Position numbers and translations under genes: made by a program. Below the pieces are notes generated by a model. The model did not search any database. It saw only the letters and a list, made by a program, of their open reading frames with translations, and was not told the DNA's origin. From Priapulus caudatus (lineage: Eukaryota > Priapulida > Priapulimorpha > Priapulimorphida > Priapulidae): a DNA stretch of 64,000 nt. Shown in pieces: positions 12,801 to 25,063 of this stretch; the stretch's first letter is position 1; each line of letters opens with the position of its first letter. The stretch lies in assembly GCF_000485595.1 (NCBI RefSeq), contig NW_014577085.1, forward strand, positions 398,346 through 462,345, written 5' to 3'.

Positions 12801-15800
12801 AGCGGAGGCCTGGAGCATCTCTACAGGATGCAGATCCACTGAACTACTACCCACATAAGCCCAGAGGGCAATGCGTGCACATTAAATTTAGTATAACACA
12901 AGGATGATCAGCAGGTGATGTTACTGAACCTACAGGGACTTCCATGCTTATATTTAATAGATAATAATTAATGCACTTCTTGGGATTAATATTCCGTACT
13001 TGGGAGCCTGGACACTTGTAGTATTTCTCGAGTTAAGAGTAATACACAAAAATGGTTTCATTCTTATTCTTCTGTCATTTCCTGCCACAGTTATACCTTC
13101 TTCGGTTCAGGTTTTGTGATTCCTTCTGCCTTCTCCCTGGCTTCCCGCTCTTCTTTTTCTGTGAAGACAAATAAAACTTGAAAACTTCAGACCTTGAAAT
13201 TAAAATGCATACTCCTGACAATGGCAGTTAATGATACTGCTAGGGTTGGGAGGTGATTTTCGGTCGAAATTTCAATACCCACTATTTGATAGATCAGATC
13301 CATGGGCAGCTATATACGTAGAAACTATGTATGTAGCCTCCCAAACAGTTCCAAATCCCCGCATTAGTTTTCTGTTTTTTTTTTGTCAATTCTTAACACC
13401 ATGGTTCAACTCATGGGAATATTTATAAAAAGTGCTATATCTCTATTGTTAAGAATGCTCGATACCTGCTAGATGATTATCAAACACTCATTCTCAAAAG
13501 CCCCGCACTGCACAAAGCTCCCTGCGTCACAACTCTGATTCCAAAAAATTTTTGTTGCGTTTCAATGCTAACATATTCAAAGTAACAAGTGGCCGGCAGA
13601 GCGAGGGCGCTCAACTGACGTGTACTGTAGCCAGGTTTCTTCTGATAAACTCACTGGCAAACCGAATCAAGTGCGCCCTCGCCGTCACCGCGTTCGCGCT
13701 TGGAGCATATATCTAGGATACTACTAATACAAGATCTAAAATCTATAAGGCTTTGCTAACCGGTAGTACAGTAAAAAGATACAGCTGTGTAACTTTAATG
13801 ACTTCGCTTTATTAACATGTTATTATGGATATGCGTCGAGCGCGAGCAGTAGTAGTGGTGGTGGGGAGAGGGTCTGGGGAGGTGGGGAGGGGCTCTAATA
13901 GCAAAAAGCAGTTCAGTCCTTTGTTAACAGTCAACAATCCATGTTTAACCCTCCTCTTGAGGTCAAAAGGTTATCAGACACTTACTCTTCGCATGTCAGC
14001 GGAAAGTAACTTTCATGTCCTTTCAATAAAGTGATAAAAATGGTAGGTCAGCGCTGAAACAAAAAAGTTTTGCACTCAGTCCGTTAGACATGTCCCTGAG
14101 AAAATGTCTGATATCTGACCTTTCCCACTGCCCCTTGACCTGTGACCTCCATTTTTCGCACTGGTGATGGTTTCCTGTCCATCACACTATATATCGAATA
14201 TTACGAGCGTAGGTCGAGTCGTTGAGATTTGTGCCGCAATTCCGTATTTCCTCCGATACCTTAAGTTAAGGGGGAAATATTCCCCCTCCATTGACACATT
14301 TTGACCTTCTACCCTTGACCCCCAAATTCGACATCCCGTGTCCTTTTCGCGATCCCCCCGACGTCCCGAATATCAAGACCGTACGTCCAGCGGTTAAGAT
14401 TTGTGCTGTAACTGTTGACACACGGACGGCCGGACGGACATTCATGCGATTCTACAAGCTGCATCTGACTTCGTCAGCTGAGCTAAAAAGGGTCCCTGGA
14501 ATTTTTTTTAAAGATATTTTATAAGTTATGGCTCTTTGTTTATGAAATTGTTGCATTTTGAAAATCACTACAAATTTTCGTACATCTTTTCAACTTATTT
14601 CCTAAATTAAAGCATTAAAAAAAGGCTGTTGCTCCTGCAACGTACGCGGCGCGCGCGATTTTTTTCTCTCTTAAAGTCACGGTAGTGATGCAGCCGCCAT
14701 CTATCGGCGATAATAACTACCGTTGTTTTGGTAGCGATATTATATATACGATTTTATACGATATATACGATAGAACCCTAACCCTAACCCTAACCCTAAC
14801 CCTAACCCTAACCCCATTAATAAGTAAATTTAATTTTTAATTGTTGTAAAAATTAATTGTTGTTATATAAAATGTTGTAAATAAATCATGTAAATATTTG
14901 CGGTTAATTGGAAAAAAAATGTTAAACAGATAAAGATAGAAAAATACAGAAAACAGGAAAATAATTAGAAAACGGATGGGATTCGATCCTGCGACCATTC
15001 ATACTTGGCGCCAGCGTTGTAACCATTACGCTGCTGCGACATATTGAAATTAAAATTTTGGATGTGCTATGTATATCGCGAGAAAACAAGCTCAACCAAT
15101 CAGGCGTCAGTACCGTCAGTACCGTCAGTACCGTGACTTTAAGAGAAAAAAAATCGGCGACGGTACCGTTGCAGGAGCAACAGCCTAAAAAAAAATCCAG
15201 GGACCCTTTTTTAGTTCATATTATGAACAACTTATGGTTAAAAGTTTAGGTCCCAACTCTTTGCCGTTTCTGAGAAATAACAAAAAAAGAATTTTTTTTG
15301 TATAAATTCACAATTTTTGCCATCACTTAATTAGCGATGATTTTTTTTACATTTTTTTTCATCGAGAGCGTAGAGAGACATCTCTCTTATGTAATGGATA
15401 TGAGTTTGATGAGCAGTTATGTTGCAATGCCCTTTACAGTGTTACCGGTCTGTAACCCTAACAGTATCCTTAACCTTATTGGACCGACATGACATGCCAC
15501 TTGACCACATAATGAAAGATGAGATTTATTTTCTAAAATATTTAGCAATAACCTCACCTAACCTGATTGTATAACATACCTTTCTGTTGTTGCAAGTACT
15601 CCGCATTTACTTTCGTCCAGATGTCTGTCTTTACTTTCACCTCATCCTCGGTGAGAATAAACTAAAAATGTATACAATTTAAAAGTGATAAATATTACTA
15701 TTATAACTATGTCAATTATAATTGTATGAATTATCACAGATTTTATCATTTAGAAAAATTAGAATAAAATATTATTAGGTATATATTCAGCCTCTCAGTT

Positions 15801-18800
15801 GGTCTCAGATATTTACATAATAACATTTATCAGTTTATACTAAAATCATTACTTGCTGTTGTATTTGGTGTCACCTATACATATAATTTATGTCTTCTCC
15901 TAATATTAACATGCAAGATATGAATTAACTTACCTTATCTAATTCATCATCATCTATACCTGTGAGATCCAATTCTCCATCCTCTTCTTCTGCAACTTAA
16001 ATAACATATTCAACAATTTATTAAAACATTTTGCTTCATAATGAAACAAATTAATTTTTGTGGAGTTTTGATGTGCCATTGTATGCTACAAAGGGCAAAT
16101 ATCTCTGAGCATTTTCATGCATATCATATGGAAGCCAATGTTGTAAACCAACCACTCCCAACAAAGTGGTAGTACATAACGAATATACAGATCAAAAACT
16201 TACAGAGCAATCAGACACATTTCCTCTATACAAGCAGTCAAGTTGCTATCTAACCTTCTCCTGGCTCCACCCTCATACATGCAACTATCGACTCTTTTAT
16301 GCCCAGACTGGCTGCAGTGGGTCCTGGGCCATCCTCAGCAGCAAAACCTAGTTGTAAGGAAGTCGGAATGTGGCTTGTCGGTGGTTGTTGCGCAGATGCA
16401 CAGGTTTCATCTGCAGTCTCTAACATGTAGTTCCCGAGATCTGGAATAACAATGTTTTGCATTTGTATTACGAAACTGCCACTCAATGGCTATATATAGA
16501 TTGAAGAAGAGGCATCCTGGGGTTGCATTTTCTTCTTTAACTTTCACATTATAAATCCCAGTGATCAAGTGTCTGACAAAAGATGCAATTCCACATGGCA
16601 AAGTAGTGTCATCAAGATCACACACGTGAATGCTTTTGGAATCGGCTTTAGATCTAATACATGCTGTTCGTTCATAAATTCTGTGAAGATCAGACTGCCT
16701 ACAGTCCTACCCAAATCTTCATGTATCTGCCGTAACGTTTCCTGCTGAACAAACTCTGTAGCCTCCTTGCTTGCTTCCTCTGAACCCAGCGCCTCGTTTA
16801 ACTCATCTTCTGGGGCATCATCATCTTGCGTATCTAAAGCTAACAGATTCAGGAGGTTACCTTCCACACAGGAGCTATGCACACTATGTTACCCACGAAA
16901 ATGCCGTTTTTCTACTATATTTAAACGTAGTCATGCTTATATGGGTAGTCACTTTGACAAGTCTTTGGTAAACACTGGAGTGGAGCTTCATCCACCTCCG
17001 CACTAAACCAGAGACGAATACTGTTACACACTAGCACTCATTTTGCACTGACATCACTGGTAATTAGGAAGCTAAGTCGCCCACATTGATGCATACTAAT
17101 GCACCGTGACCATGCCAGTACCTACTTGATGAGCTGTCATTTCTTCTTGGTTTTTTCTCTAATGCTTGATCCAATTCTTCTTGTAATGTACTGATCTCTC
17201 CCTCAACTTCTGTAAGCTTGCACATCTCCTCAAGCTGGTCGGTGAATAAAAAATTAATTTTTCGATTAGACATAAACTTGCACATCTGGTTCACCAGTTT
17301 ACGATTGGAATAGTATTGTAAATGGAAAACGACTTATAATAAGTTATAAGGCATACTTATACACAGCTGCATTACCTAGAACTATATTAGAAAAATGCTT
17401 GTCAGCTATTCTGCTGTGAATTCACACAGGAATAGCAGAATTACCCAAATTGATTAAATTTCTCGGATCTCACTTGACTGTTTGTTTCAAACCGTAATAA
17501 TAAGGCATCAAATTACTTAAAACATGCATACATGTTGATTTTCTGCCATGTAGGTAACATAATAGGCGGAAAAAATTTGTGGAACTCGGTTAACATTATA
17601 TTGAAGATATCCATTGCGATTAGCACCTTGCTAATTTTATCCTTCCAACGAGCCTCTGTGAAGGATGGTGGGTCTTGTTCTTCCTCTAGGTCTATGTCCA
17701 TGAATTGATCTAGTTTCAGCTTGCTGGATGGTGTTCTTTCAAACTCTATCAACCTTGAAGTAGATGAATACATTCTTTATATAAGTCTGAATGCACCTAA
17801 GAGCAAGTCCATTACAATTTTGGTAAGTGGCGGTCGATTCTTAAAAGTACTGGCATGCTAGCTGACTATTACCTTACCTGCTTCACAAATTAACAATTAC
17901 CTTTGTGCACGTTTTCTCACATTTTTGCCCTAAGATATCTTTAGAAATTATGCATGAAAGATCACATGACTGAAAGTAAACCCAAGATACTTTCTGATGA
18001 CTGACATTTTTGTACCATTCTTGCACTACTGATAATATATTGCATGAGAACAATAACTGCACATACAGTTAGCATACAGCATTACCGCTTTCGTAACGTT
18101 CCATCGCAGACCTTCACAACCCTAAGAACATCCTTCTGGGTTCTATTAAAGTCGTGCAATCGTGCGGCAACAAGCAGCGCTGAAACATGCAAACGCGTTT
18201 CAGTTCCTCAATCCTCACAGTTTACGAGCAGCTCCTACAAAAGTTAGGTTCAACAAGTGCAAGCTTGAGTGAATTGACTGCATCACGACTGCACTGGTGC
18301 ATAGGCCGATGACTCACCAGCCCCGCAGAGCCCCGACGGTCGCCTGCCGACGTGCATCCAATCACGCTTCATTCGCTGTACGAGACGAAGAGCTGTCATG
18401 CTTACATCGTGCGTCTTGTCACCAAACTCAAGCTTGTGAGAAAATCGTGGGATCAGGATGCATGGGTCTGCATTGAAATCAAAGTTTGCTCTTTGAAATC
18501 GATACCTTACAAGAAAATGCTCAAAGCTCCCTCCTAAACATTTTTATGCAGTCTCTATGAGGAATTTACATCCACGTCAGGTTAACATCTGGTATACGAG
18601 TTAGCGCTACTTGTGTGGAATTAAAATTGTGTGTAGATGTGATGAGCTTGTAATTTAATGTTAAGTTGATTTCCAATTGAACACGTGTTCCTTTGATGGA
18701 GCTCAGCTGTTTCACAGGTGAGGTGTACCTTCAGTGGCAAGATAAATTCACATGTGAGGTGCCAATTTAAAGATGATATACAAATTCACACATGAGGTGC

Positions 18801-21800
18801 AAATTCAGAGGTGAGATATAAATTCCCAAGTGAGATGCACATTAAGAGGATACATTTTAAGGCAAAATAGCAAGAGAACTCACCAACAGCTGGTACATTG
18901 ATACACAACTCCTGCGCTAACTTCAGATACGTTTTGCCAAGCTCATACACATTCACCTGCAGGATGTCACTGAAATCCAAAAGCATATCTAACCAGTGTT
19001 AAGAAAATACATGATATTACATACACCTATGTTATGCAGCCCCTGTCACCTCTGCCCTGAAAGGCAGTTGCATTGCAAATCAACATAAAATAATCATGGC
19101 TCAAAATTAAGCAATACATAATGTATTACCAATTGACATTGCATTTATAATTAAGCATTTTCTTTTTCACAACCTATACTATCAGAATACAAGTTAAGAC
19201 GATCGCCTGGCATGTGTGTATGGCATGTTTTTTGTTTCATAATTCGATTCATTGTTCGATTTTATCACATATTATAACATTCGATTCATCACATATAACA
19301 TTCGATTTTTAATATCACATATAACATTTGATTTATCACATATAACATTTGATTTATCGCATATAATATTTGATTATTTAATCATATGTTATATGCAATA
19401 AATCGACAATAATTCCCCTGCCAAAAGTATAATTGCATCATTTGATAGCATGCCTGTTAATTCGATTGTATTAGGCATTCACTGTTTTAAATGTTCACAT
19501 TATTTGATTTTATATCAGCAAAGAGAATCAAACCATTCGATCCTGGCATCAAACCATTCGGTTTTGGAATCAAACCATTCAATTATGGAATAGAATCGTT
19601 CGATTTTGGAATCGAATCGTTCGATTTTGGAATCGAACCTTTCAATCCTGTATTATGTAGATCCCTCCTGCATGCACCGCATCGAACCATGCGACTCTGA
19701 ATCGCATTATTCGATCTGTGAATTGAAGCTTTCTATCCAGTCAATCAAGCAATTTGATTCGCGTGATTAAATAATGCGATCTGCTAATATGAATGTCTTC
19801 GATGTGAATCGAATATAAAAGAAAAATATCAAATGTAACATTTAAACATGAACATGTGATTTTAGCCCATATATATACATCAAACAAAACATTAAACAAA
19901 TCGAACGATTAACAAAATCGAATTATGAAACAAAAAACATGTGTGTGGTTGTTATCCTATTATTGTTTCAATTAGTAATGCAACACTGAAGCACTATGTA
20001 TGAGGTGAACATCAGTATTCCTAATTTGTTACAGGTGATCTTCCCCTGCTCGAACACTATCAACACATTGGCAAGGATACGGGCAGTGCTCTCCGTTCTG
20101 CACACCAGGTAGAGGCAGGCAGAGATGACATGGGTTATCTTACGACCTCTAGTAAGTCTTTTCCCGACGGCCATCTTGTAAAAGTTATACGCTGTTTCTA
20201 GACAATGCTGATTTAGCTGCAATTGGGAGCCAAGCTGGTTGATCTTCTTACGACCTGCATTGACATACGCAAATATTTTGTATAATTTCTAACTGACTGC
20301 TTTTCAATAATACAGCATGCACTTTCCACAGTGACAAAGTAGTTGTACCAGTGGCGTAGTTAGGGGGGCCAAAGGGGGCCACGGCCCACCCCCTGTTGAT
20401 CCGAAAGTTAAAAAAAAATATAAAAAATAAGAATTGCTTTTAAACTAAAAGAGAATTGCCGAGTAGTCAGAAATGAAGGCCTGTACCAAAGGGCTCGACA
20501 CTAGCTAGCGGTGGCCCGGTGGCCCGGGGCCACCAAAACTCTCATGTCGGGCCACCGTAAAATTTCAAAAGTTAAAATTGGTGGCCCGAATATCGGGCGC
20601 CACTAAAAAATTTCAAAGTGTCTATGTATAAAAATACATTGGTTTCTTACGTGCTTAATCACTCATTCAAAAGAGAGTGAGCAATTCGCGGAGCGACGGA
20701 AGCAGCACGTCCCCCACACGTGGCAGCATTCTAGAACGCCACCAACTAAGGGCCGCCGCGGGCCAGGTTTATCGATCGTGTTAGATAGAATAATAGTGAA
20801 AAGTAGAAAAAGTGGTATGCAAAGATTCTGTGAAAATTTGATGCGTGGAATGGATAATTCCAAATGTATGCCTCAATCAATCAATGTCAGTGTGTGCATT
20901 GTGTGGAGGTTTGTTATAAAGGCATACATTCGAACGCATCGATTATGCAAAAAGTTGACGAATGCTAACGTAACTGGCAAAACCTTGTGTAGGTCTTAAT
21001 AATGTACATTAACCTTATAGGCCAAACCGCCTATTAGTTTGTCGCAATACACTGCTAATTTACTAAGAACATGTACTAATTGAAATCCGTAAATTTCGGT
21101 AATCCATGCGAAAGCGAAATTTATGGCCCACAAAATAAACATCGAGTTTCGGCTTCGGTGACGGTCACATGTATGCTACAAGATGTGTGAGCATCGAATT
21201 GTTGTCCTGGGCTGGGTAAACTTTCTTGCCTAGTGTTATTTATTATCCCAGTAGTTGCCTACAATATTATATGTTGACTTGTGCAATCTCAGAGAAACGT
21301 CAATTATTCATTTATTCCCGGAATCCCAAGCAGTAAAACCATAAACGTACGAATGCGCCGGTCAAGACTACAACGGATCCAAATCACTGGACGGGCCAGA
21401 AGCGATGGACGTGCGAAAATGTCCGGTGCACTATTTAATCTGTATGACACCGGGCATCGCTCACGTTTACGACCCGGTCTCACGGGCCGCATCGACGGTT
21501 TTGTATACTGGTCAACCAGACCGAATTTCTTGACTGCGGATTTCAATGAGCACATTTCTTAGTAACCAAGCAGTGATATTGGACAAAACACTAAAATTAC
21601 GCGTTTGCTATAAAGGTAATTGTACTATATTAACTAACACAAGGTTGCCAGTTTATCTGTAAGGCCATGTCGTATAAAATTCGCATAATCGATGGTCGAA
21701 TTATGCCTTTAAAGACTTGTGCAAGTGCATCAGACGGCCCAATTTTCAAATAATATACAATACGAGATTGAAATAAAGATTTATAATGTTTTCCTTTGTT

Positions 21801-22830
21801 TTTTTTTCGGGCCACCAGATATCATTTTCGGGCCACCAAAAATTGAAAATCAATGATTTTGGTGGCCCGATCGGGCCACTGAAAAAAAAAGTTAGTGTCG
21901 AGCCTTGCTGTACATGTACTCAAAAGAGCCTCAAATACCATCTCCTGCGTTCTACATTTTCAAAATTTCCTGGGGGAGGACCCCCATACCCCCACCTGTG
22001 TTTCACCCCCCCTCCTCGTAATCCTGGATCCGCCACTGAACAGTTACATATCTAGGGAGCAGAGAACAACAAACACAAATGTCGCCTTTTTGCATGGCGC
22101 CCAAAACAAAGATTGCAGAGCTGAGAGGCGGGAGAGCATAGGGTGTGGAGAAGGAAGCAGAGGAACCATTAAAATATTAAGTCATTATTTTGCGCAGTTT
22201 GCTGTTTTTGGCCCCCCTGTTAAAAAATCCTGGCTACGCCACTGAGTTGTACCTATTCATGTAGAACCCTAAAAATACTTCTCTGTGATGTTTTAGAAAC
22301 ATTGTTCCTTATTCACAAAATGTGTTCATAACTTGATGAGCAGAAACAACATAACAGTAGCAAAAGTATGCTTTCACAATACAGGTACCAGGAAGGAACA
22401 CCTACCATTTTGTAGAGTGATAGCTCTAGACTCCTTTCCAAAGCCATGGTGAAAGCTTCCACCCATTGTGCTCGATTTAACCCCTGCAAATATGCACCAT
22501 TTTCCAATTGAAATATTTGTTTTTAATTTTGCAGGTTTAGCACATCAAGTCACATTTTTACTATTAGTTGCACCAACTCTCCTGAACAGTAATGTTACAA
22601 TCAGAAATTGTGAGGGGAAAATATCGAACAATTAACTTGCCTTCAGAAGATACAAACTGTCCAAGGACAGATGTTCCTCCTATTGAATTTTCCTGGAAAG
22701 TGACCTCGGAGACTATGATGTTATCTTCCAACACGGAGCCACAGTTGGTGCAGACTGCATCGCCACGCGCAGTGTCGACGTCGATATCACTGCTGCCACA
22801 GTGGCTGCACACTTTCGTTTTAGCTGACAT
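9882..22830 (-). CDS. BRF1: Transcription factor IIIB subunit BRF1 (TFIIIB90), complete, 16 exons
   Basis: BRF1 binds TBP and recruits RNA polymerase III to tRNA and 5S promoters. Exons in transcript order are 22830-22641, 22483-22406, 20254-20081, 18988-18884, 18467-18318, 18179-18086, 17753-17627, 17234-17122, 16874-16711, 16440-16255, 15989-15934, 15661-15580, 13158-13097, 12773-12571, 10375-10257 and 9958-9882. They total 1980 bases, or 659 residues (human is about 677). Exon 1 holds the zinc ribbon (VCSHCG...[11 protein letters not shown], Cys 8, 11, 27 and 30). Exons 2-7 carry the two cyclin folds ([51 protein letters not shown]). Exon 7 includes [17 protein letters not shown]. Exons 10-14 carry the BRF homology blocks ([44 protein letters not shown]), which bind TBP and BDP1. 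The acidic tail ends [15 protein letters not shown]. Intron 1 uses a GC donor. Large introns host many transposons, but the frame is intact. Confidence 0.96.
10728..10880 (+). repeat. tRNA-derived SINE, V-SINE-like core
   Basis: A box-A-like GTGGTCTAGAAGATAG is followed by a box-B-like GGGTTTGAGTACC. Then comes CTCCTGAGCAAGGCACCTTA, which resembles the conserved central domain of V-type and related SINEs in aquatic animals. It lies in a BRF1 intron, opposite to BRF1. The 3' boundary is not clear. Confidence 0.6.
10968..11707. repeat. 24-bp minisatellite interrupted by a MITE
   Basis: The repeated unit is close to CATTGTATAGACATGGTCAT. The array spans 10968-11162, resumes at 11546-11707, and continues after a second insertion at 12475-12520. 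Because 24 is divisible by three, both strands show meaningless open frames of repeating octapeptides (CIDMVMMH and mirror forms). Confidence 0.85.
11160..11548. mobile_element. MITE with 3-bp ATG duplication, inserted in minisatellite
   Basis: The element spans 11163-11545 (383 bp), with ends AGCGGCGTTTACATGG and its complement CCGTGTAAACGCCGCT. It is flanked by ATG on both sides. The array on either side joins back into a perfect repeat unit when the element and one ATG are removed, which confirms the boundaries. There is no coding capacity. Confidence 0.82.
11708..12474. mobile_element. Foldback element of ~767 bp
   Basis: Long inverted repeats begin CAAGAGCTAATAAATACCTA and pair across most of the element, for example GGAAAACGGGAAAATAGTGC with its complement near 12440. 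The flanks are ATACATT and ATACATC, a probable 7-bp duplication within the 24-bp minisatellite. It lies in the BRF1 intron between the exons at 10257-10375 and 12571-12773. Confidence 0.75.
13925..14485 (+). repeat. Dispersed repeat, copy 1 of a pair (second copy near 24.3-24.9 kb)
   Basis: The sequence shares many blocks with 24312-24881, such as GACACTTACTCTTCGCATGT and GTCCTTTCAATAAAG. Both copies end in a hairpin reading GCATCTGACTTCGTCAGCTG or close to it, followed by AGCTAAAAA. Many transition and small indel differences suggest old copies. There is no coding sequence. Confidence 0.7.
14486..15211. mobile_element. Inverted-repeat (foldback) unit carrying a SINE and telomere-like repeats
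   Basis: Outer inverted repeats read AGGGTCCCTGGA (14489-14500) and TCCAGGGACCCT (15197-15208). The arms also pair over GGCTGTTGCTCCTGCAACG (14626) with its complement near 15167, and over TCTTAAAGTCACGGTA (14670) with TACCGTGACTTTAAGA near 15130. The left arm has about 120 bp extra. The centre contains six to seven CCCTAA repeats and a tRNA-headed SINE on the - strand. It lies in a BRF1 intron. Confidence 0.75.
14774..15045 (-). repeat. tRNA-derived SINE with TTAGGG-repeat tail, copy 1
   Basis: Read on the - strand, a tRNA-like head comes first: a box-A-like GCAGCGTAATGGTTACAACG, then box B GGATCGAATCC. The body contains TAATTATTTTCCTGTTTTCT and CGCAAATATTTACATGATTT. It ends in about six TTAGGG units (14774-14813 on the + strand). 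The body matches the copy at 33.5-34.1 kb but the tRNA head differs. Confidence 0.78.
18700..18870. repeat. Degenerate tandem repeat of ~30 bp
   Basis: Repeated phrases close to AAATTCACATGTGAGGTGC occur four to five times in a BRF1 intron, with considerable divergence. There is no coding meaning. Confidence 0.55.
19245..19700. repeat. Two short tandem arrays (19-bp and 21-bp units)
   Basis: The first array (about 19260-19390) repeats CACATATAACATTCGATTT. The second (about 19525-19650) repeats a 21-bp unit close to AATCGTTCGATTTTGGAATC. The 21-bp array yields an apparent heptapeptide repeat ([14 protein letters not shown]). It is intronic to BRF1 and has no support as a gene. Confidence 0.75.
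20341..22252. mobile_element. Non-autonomous hAT-like element with 8-bp TSD
   Basis: The element spans 20349-22244 (1896 bp), with inverted ends CAGTGGCGTAG. Perfect 8-bp duplications AGTTGTAC lie at 20341-20348 and 22245-22252. The ends and duplication length are typical of the hAT superfamily. There is no transposase frame. A second hAT-like element is nested inside. The whole assembly is in BRF1 intron 2. Confidence 0.88.
20481..21913. mobile_element. Second hAT-like element nested in the first
   Basis: The ends read AAGGGCTCGACACTAG on the left and AGTGTCGAGCCTT on the right. Repeated TGGTGGCCCG-type motifs lie subterminally at both ends. The flanks share CTGTAC (20481-20486 and 21908-21913), so the duplication is at least 6 bp and may be a degraded 8-bp one. 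No long reading frame was found. Confidence 0.7.
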
Positions 22831-25063
22831 GATCTGTTTATAATTGTATAGTCTTGATTTGTGCTCACGTTACACATGAGTGTTCAAGAAAAAAAGAAGA
22901 CTATATATACCTGTCAGTGTCATGGCTGGTATATCTTAATTATATTTATAGTCCGAGTAATGCATTTACTGTATACGCTGTATATTTCATGGTTTAATTT
23001 TCACGAATTTCGCAAACGCATCCACGACCATGAAAATAACAACACGCAAATAATTCATACCAAATAATACCGAATGATTCATAATTCACTGACCGCGAAA
23101 TTCACCACTCGCGAAATTGTCCGTCAAGTCTAAATTCGTGAAAATATCTATACGCGAAAAATATGGCATATACAGTACTTTAATTTCAACCTCAAGTTCT
23201 TACAAAGTGATCTGAAAACCCTCATAGGTTCAGTGGGCAGTCAGGGGCAATTAAGTACACCTTTCACATAAAATGCCATGGGTTCAAACTGCAGCCAGTA
23301 CATTTAAAACTTTTCTCAAGAAATGTAAAAAACCTGGCTATAGTATTTACATTGGGGGTGGCCATGACACCCTCATATCTCTGACAACCTGTATCAATTT
23401 ACGACCTTATCTCCCTTAATTATAGAGGGGGAAAGAACCAATGACGATGTGAGACACCCTGCCCTGGCATTGGCCACTCACAGTGTCAGCGACAATGCCA
23501 GACTCATTGAACCACATACTTAACTACTGCTGAAATGGGTTGGGTTTGTCACTGAGGGACCCTCCCAAAGAAAATGGAGATGGTTTTTTCATACAATGAA
23601 ACTAGTGAATAGTTTATAGTGATTAACGAATGTTTATAATATTATTAATAAATAAATAACATTAAACATGCTCTTTTTGAATGACAGACAGATAGTATGA
23701 CATAATTAATGAACAAGTGCCGCAGAGTGACAGCGCTCATCTAACGTCTACTGCGGTGACTCTGTGGTGGAGTGGTGGAGATTCTAGTAAGAACGCCTGC
23801 TTGTCCCAAATGTGTTCAATACACGCCGAAACCAGTGGAATGCCACAGGATGGTATCGGAACTTTCTCAAAAGAGATGTTCGTTGGCATACGTTATGAAA
23901 GTTGCCACGAGTGGCGCGTACGTTTAGTGTCTTCAGATAAACGATGGGAAGCTCCATCATTAACGTAGTAGCGCAACAACTACTTTGCAAGACAGAATAA
24001 GGTAAGCCACTCATCCATGTTACTACGCAAGCCTAACAGGCCTGTCAATAGAGAGCTGCCACCTGTAACCAGATTTAACGCAGGCAAAAACTCCACAGTA
24101 CCACCAACACATGCCACTGGCAGCTGCATAGCTTACATGTAACATTACTGACGACAGAATGAGCATAGAAATTATAGCGAATTTAAGGAACATACACCTT
24201 CTTTAAACCAAATTTAGCTTTTGAAATTTCACTGTGACATTGTAGCCTCATACATCCAGGCATGTATAGATTCTATAGGCAAAACCGGCATGTCAACATT
24301 CTTTCTAACAGACAGTCAACAAATCCAAGTTCTAACCCTCCTCTGAGCGGCAAAAGCTTAATCCGACACTTACTCTTCGCATGTCAGGCAAAGGGACATT
24401 GTTCATGGTCCTTTCAATAAAGCCATAAAAATGGCTTAGTCACGCTGAACAAAAAAGTTTTTCATAGATCGCTTCCGTCAGACATGTCCTCAAGAAAATG
24501 TCTAAAATCTCGCCCTGTGCCCTGACCTTTTGACCTCTGCCTCCAATTTCGGCCACAGCTGATGCTTTTTCCTCCTACCATGAATGCTATACACGACTAT
24601 CCAGCGGAGCCGAGGTTCGAGCCAGTTTAGATTTGTGCCGCAATCTGCATTTCTCCCTATAGCCTCAAGTTAAGGAGTGAATGTTCCCCCTTCTTTTACA
24701 CTCTTGACCTTTGACTTGCCCCAGCTTGAATCCCAACTCGTTTTTCGGATTACCCCCACTGTCCCGAATATCGGTGACACGTACGTCGAGGCGGTACACG
24801 ATTTGTGGCCCCAACTGTTGACGCACGGACGATCATGCGATTCTACAAGCTGCATCTGACTATGTCAGATGAGCTAAAAATAATGGTATTGCTGCTGTGG
24901 CAACTGCCGTACGATTGTTAGTTACGTTCTATGCATGATGATGATGTCACACACCGACTATGTACTAATTAGTAATCTACTACTAGCTACTATCTACTAG
25001 TAGTACTACTAGTACTAGTCTACTACTACTAGAGCCGAGTCTACAGTACCGGTACTCAGTATA
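22831..25063. other. Spacer upstream of BRF1
   Basis: This region contains the presumed BRF1 promoter just above 22830. A weak tRNA-like patch occurs near 23225-23300 (box-B-like GGGTTCAAACTG). The second copy of the 13.9-kb repeat lies at 24312-24881. No gene is recognised. Confidence 0.55.
24312..24881 (+). repeat. Dispersed repeat, copy 2 (see 13925-14485)
   Basis: It shares blocks with the copy at 13.9 kb, including GACACTTACTCTTCGCATGT and AAAGTTTTTCATAG-like sequence. It ends with CATCTGACTATGTCAGATGA followed by GCTAAAAA. It lies between BRF1 and the radial spoke gene. Confidence 0.7.

Noticed and set aside
19491-19700. Heptapeptide-repeat frame (IESFDFG)
   Set aside because: It is a consequence of a 21-bp tandem repeat in a BRF1 intron; there is no start context, splice support or homology.
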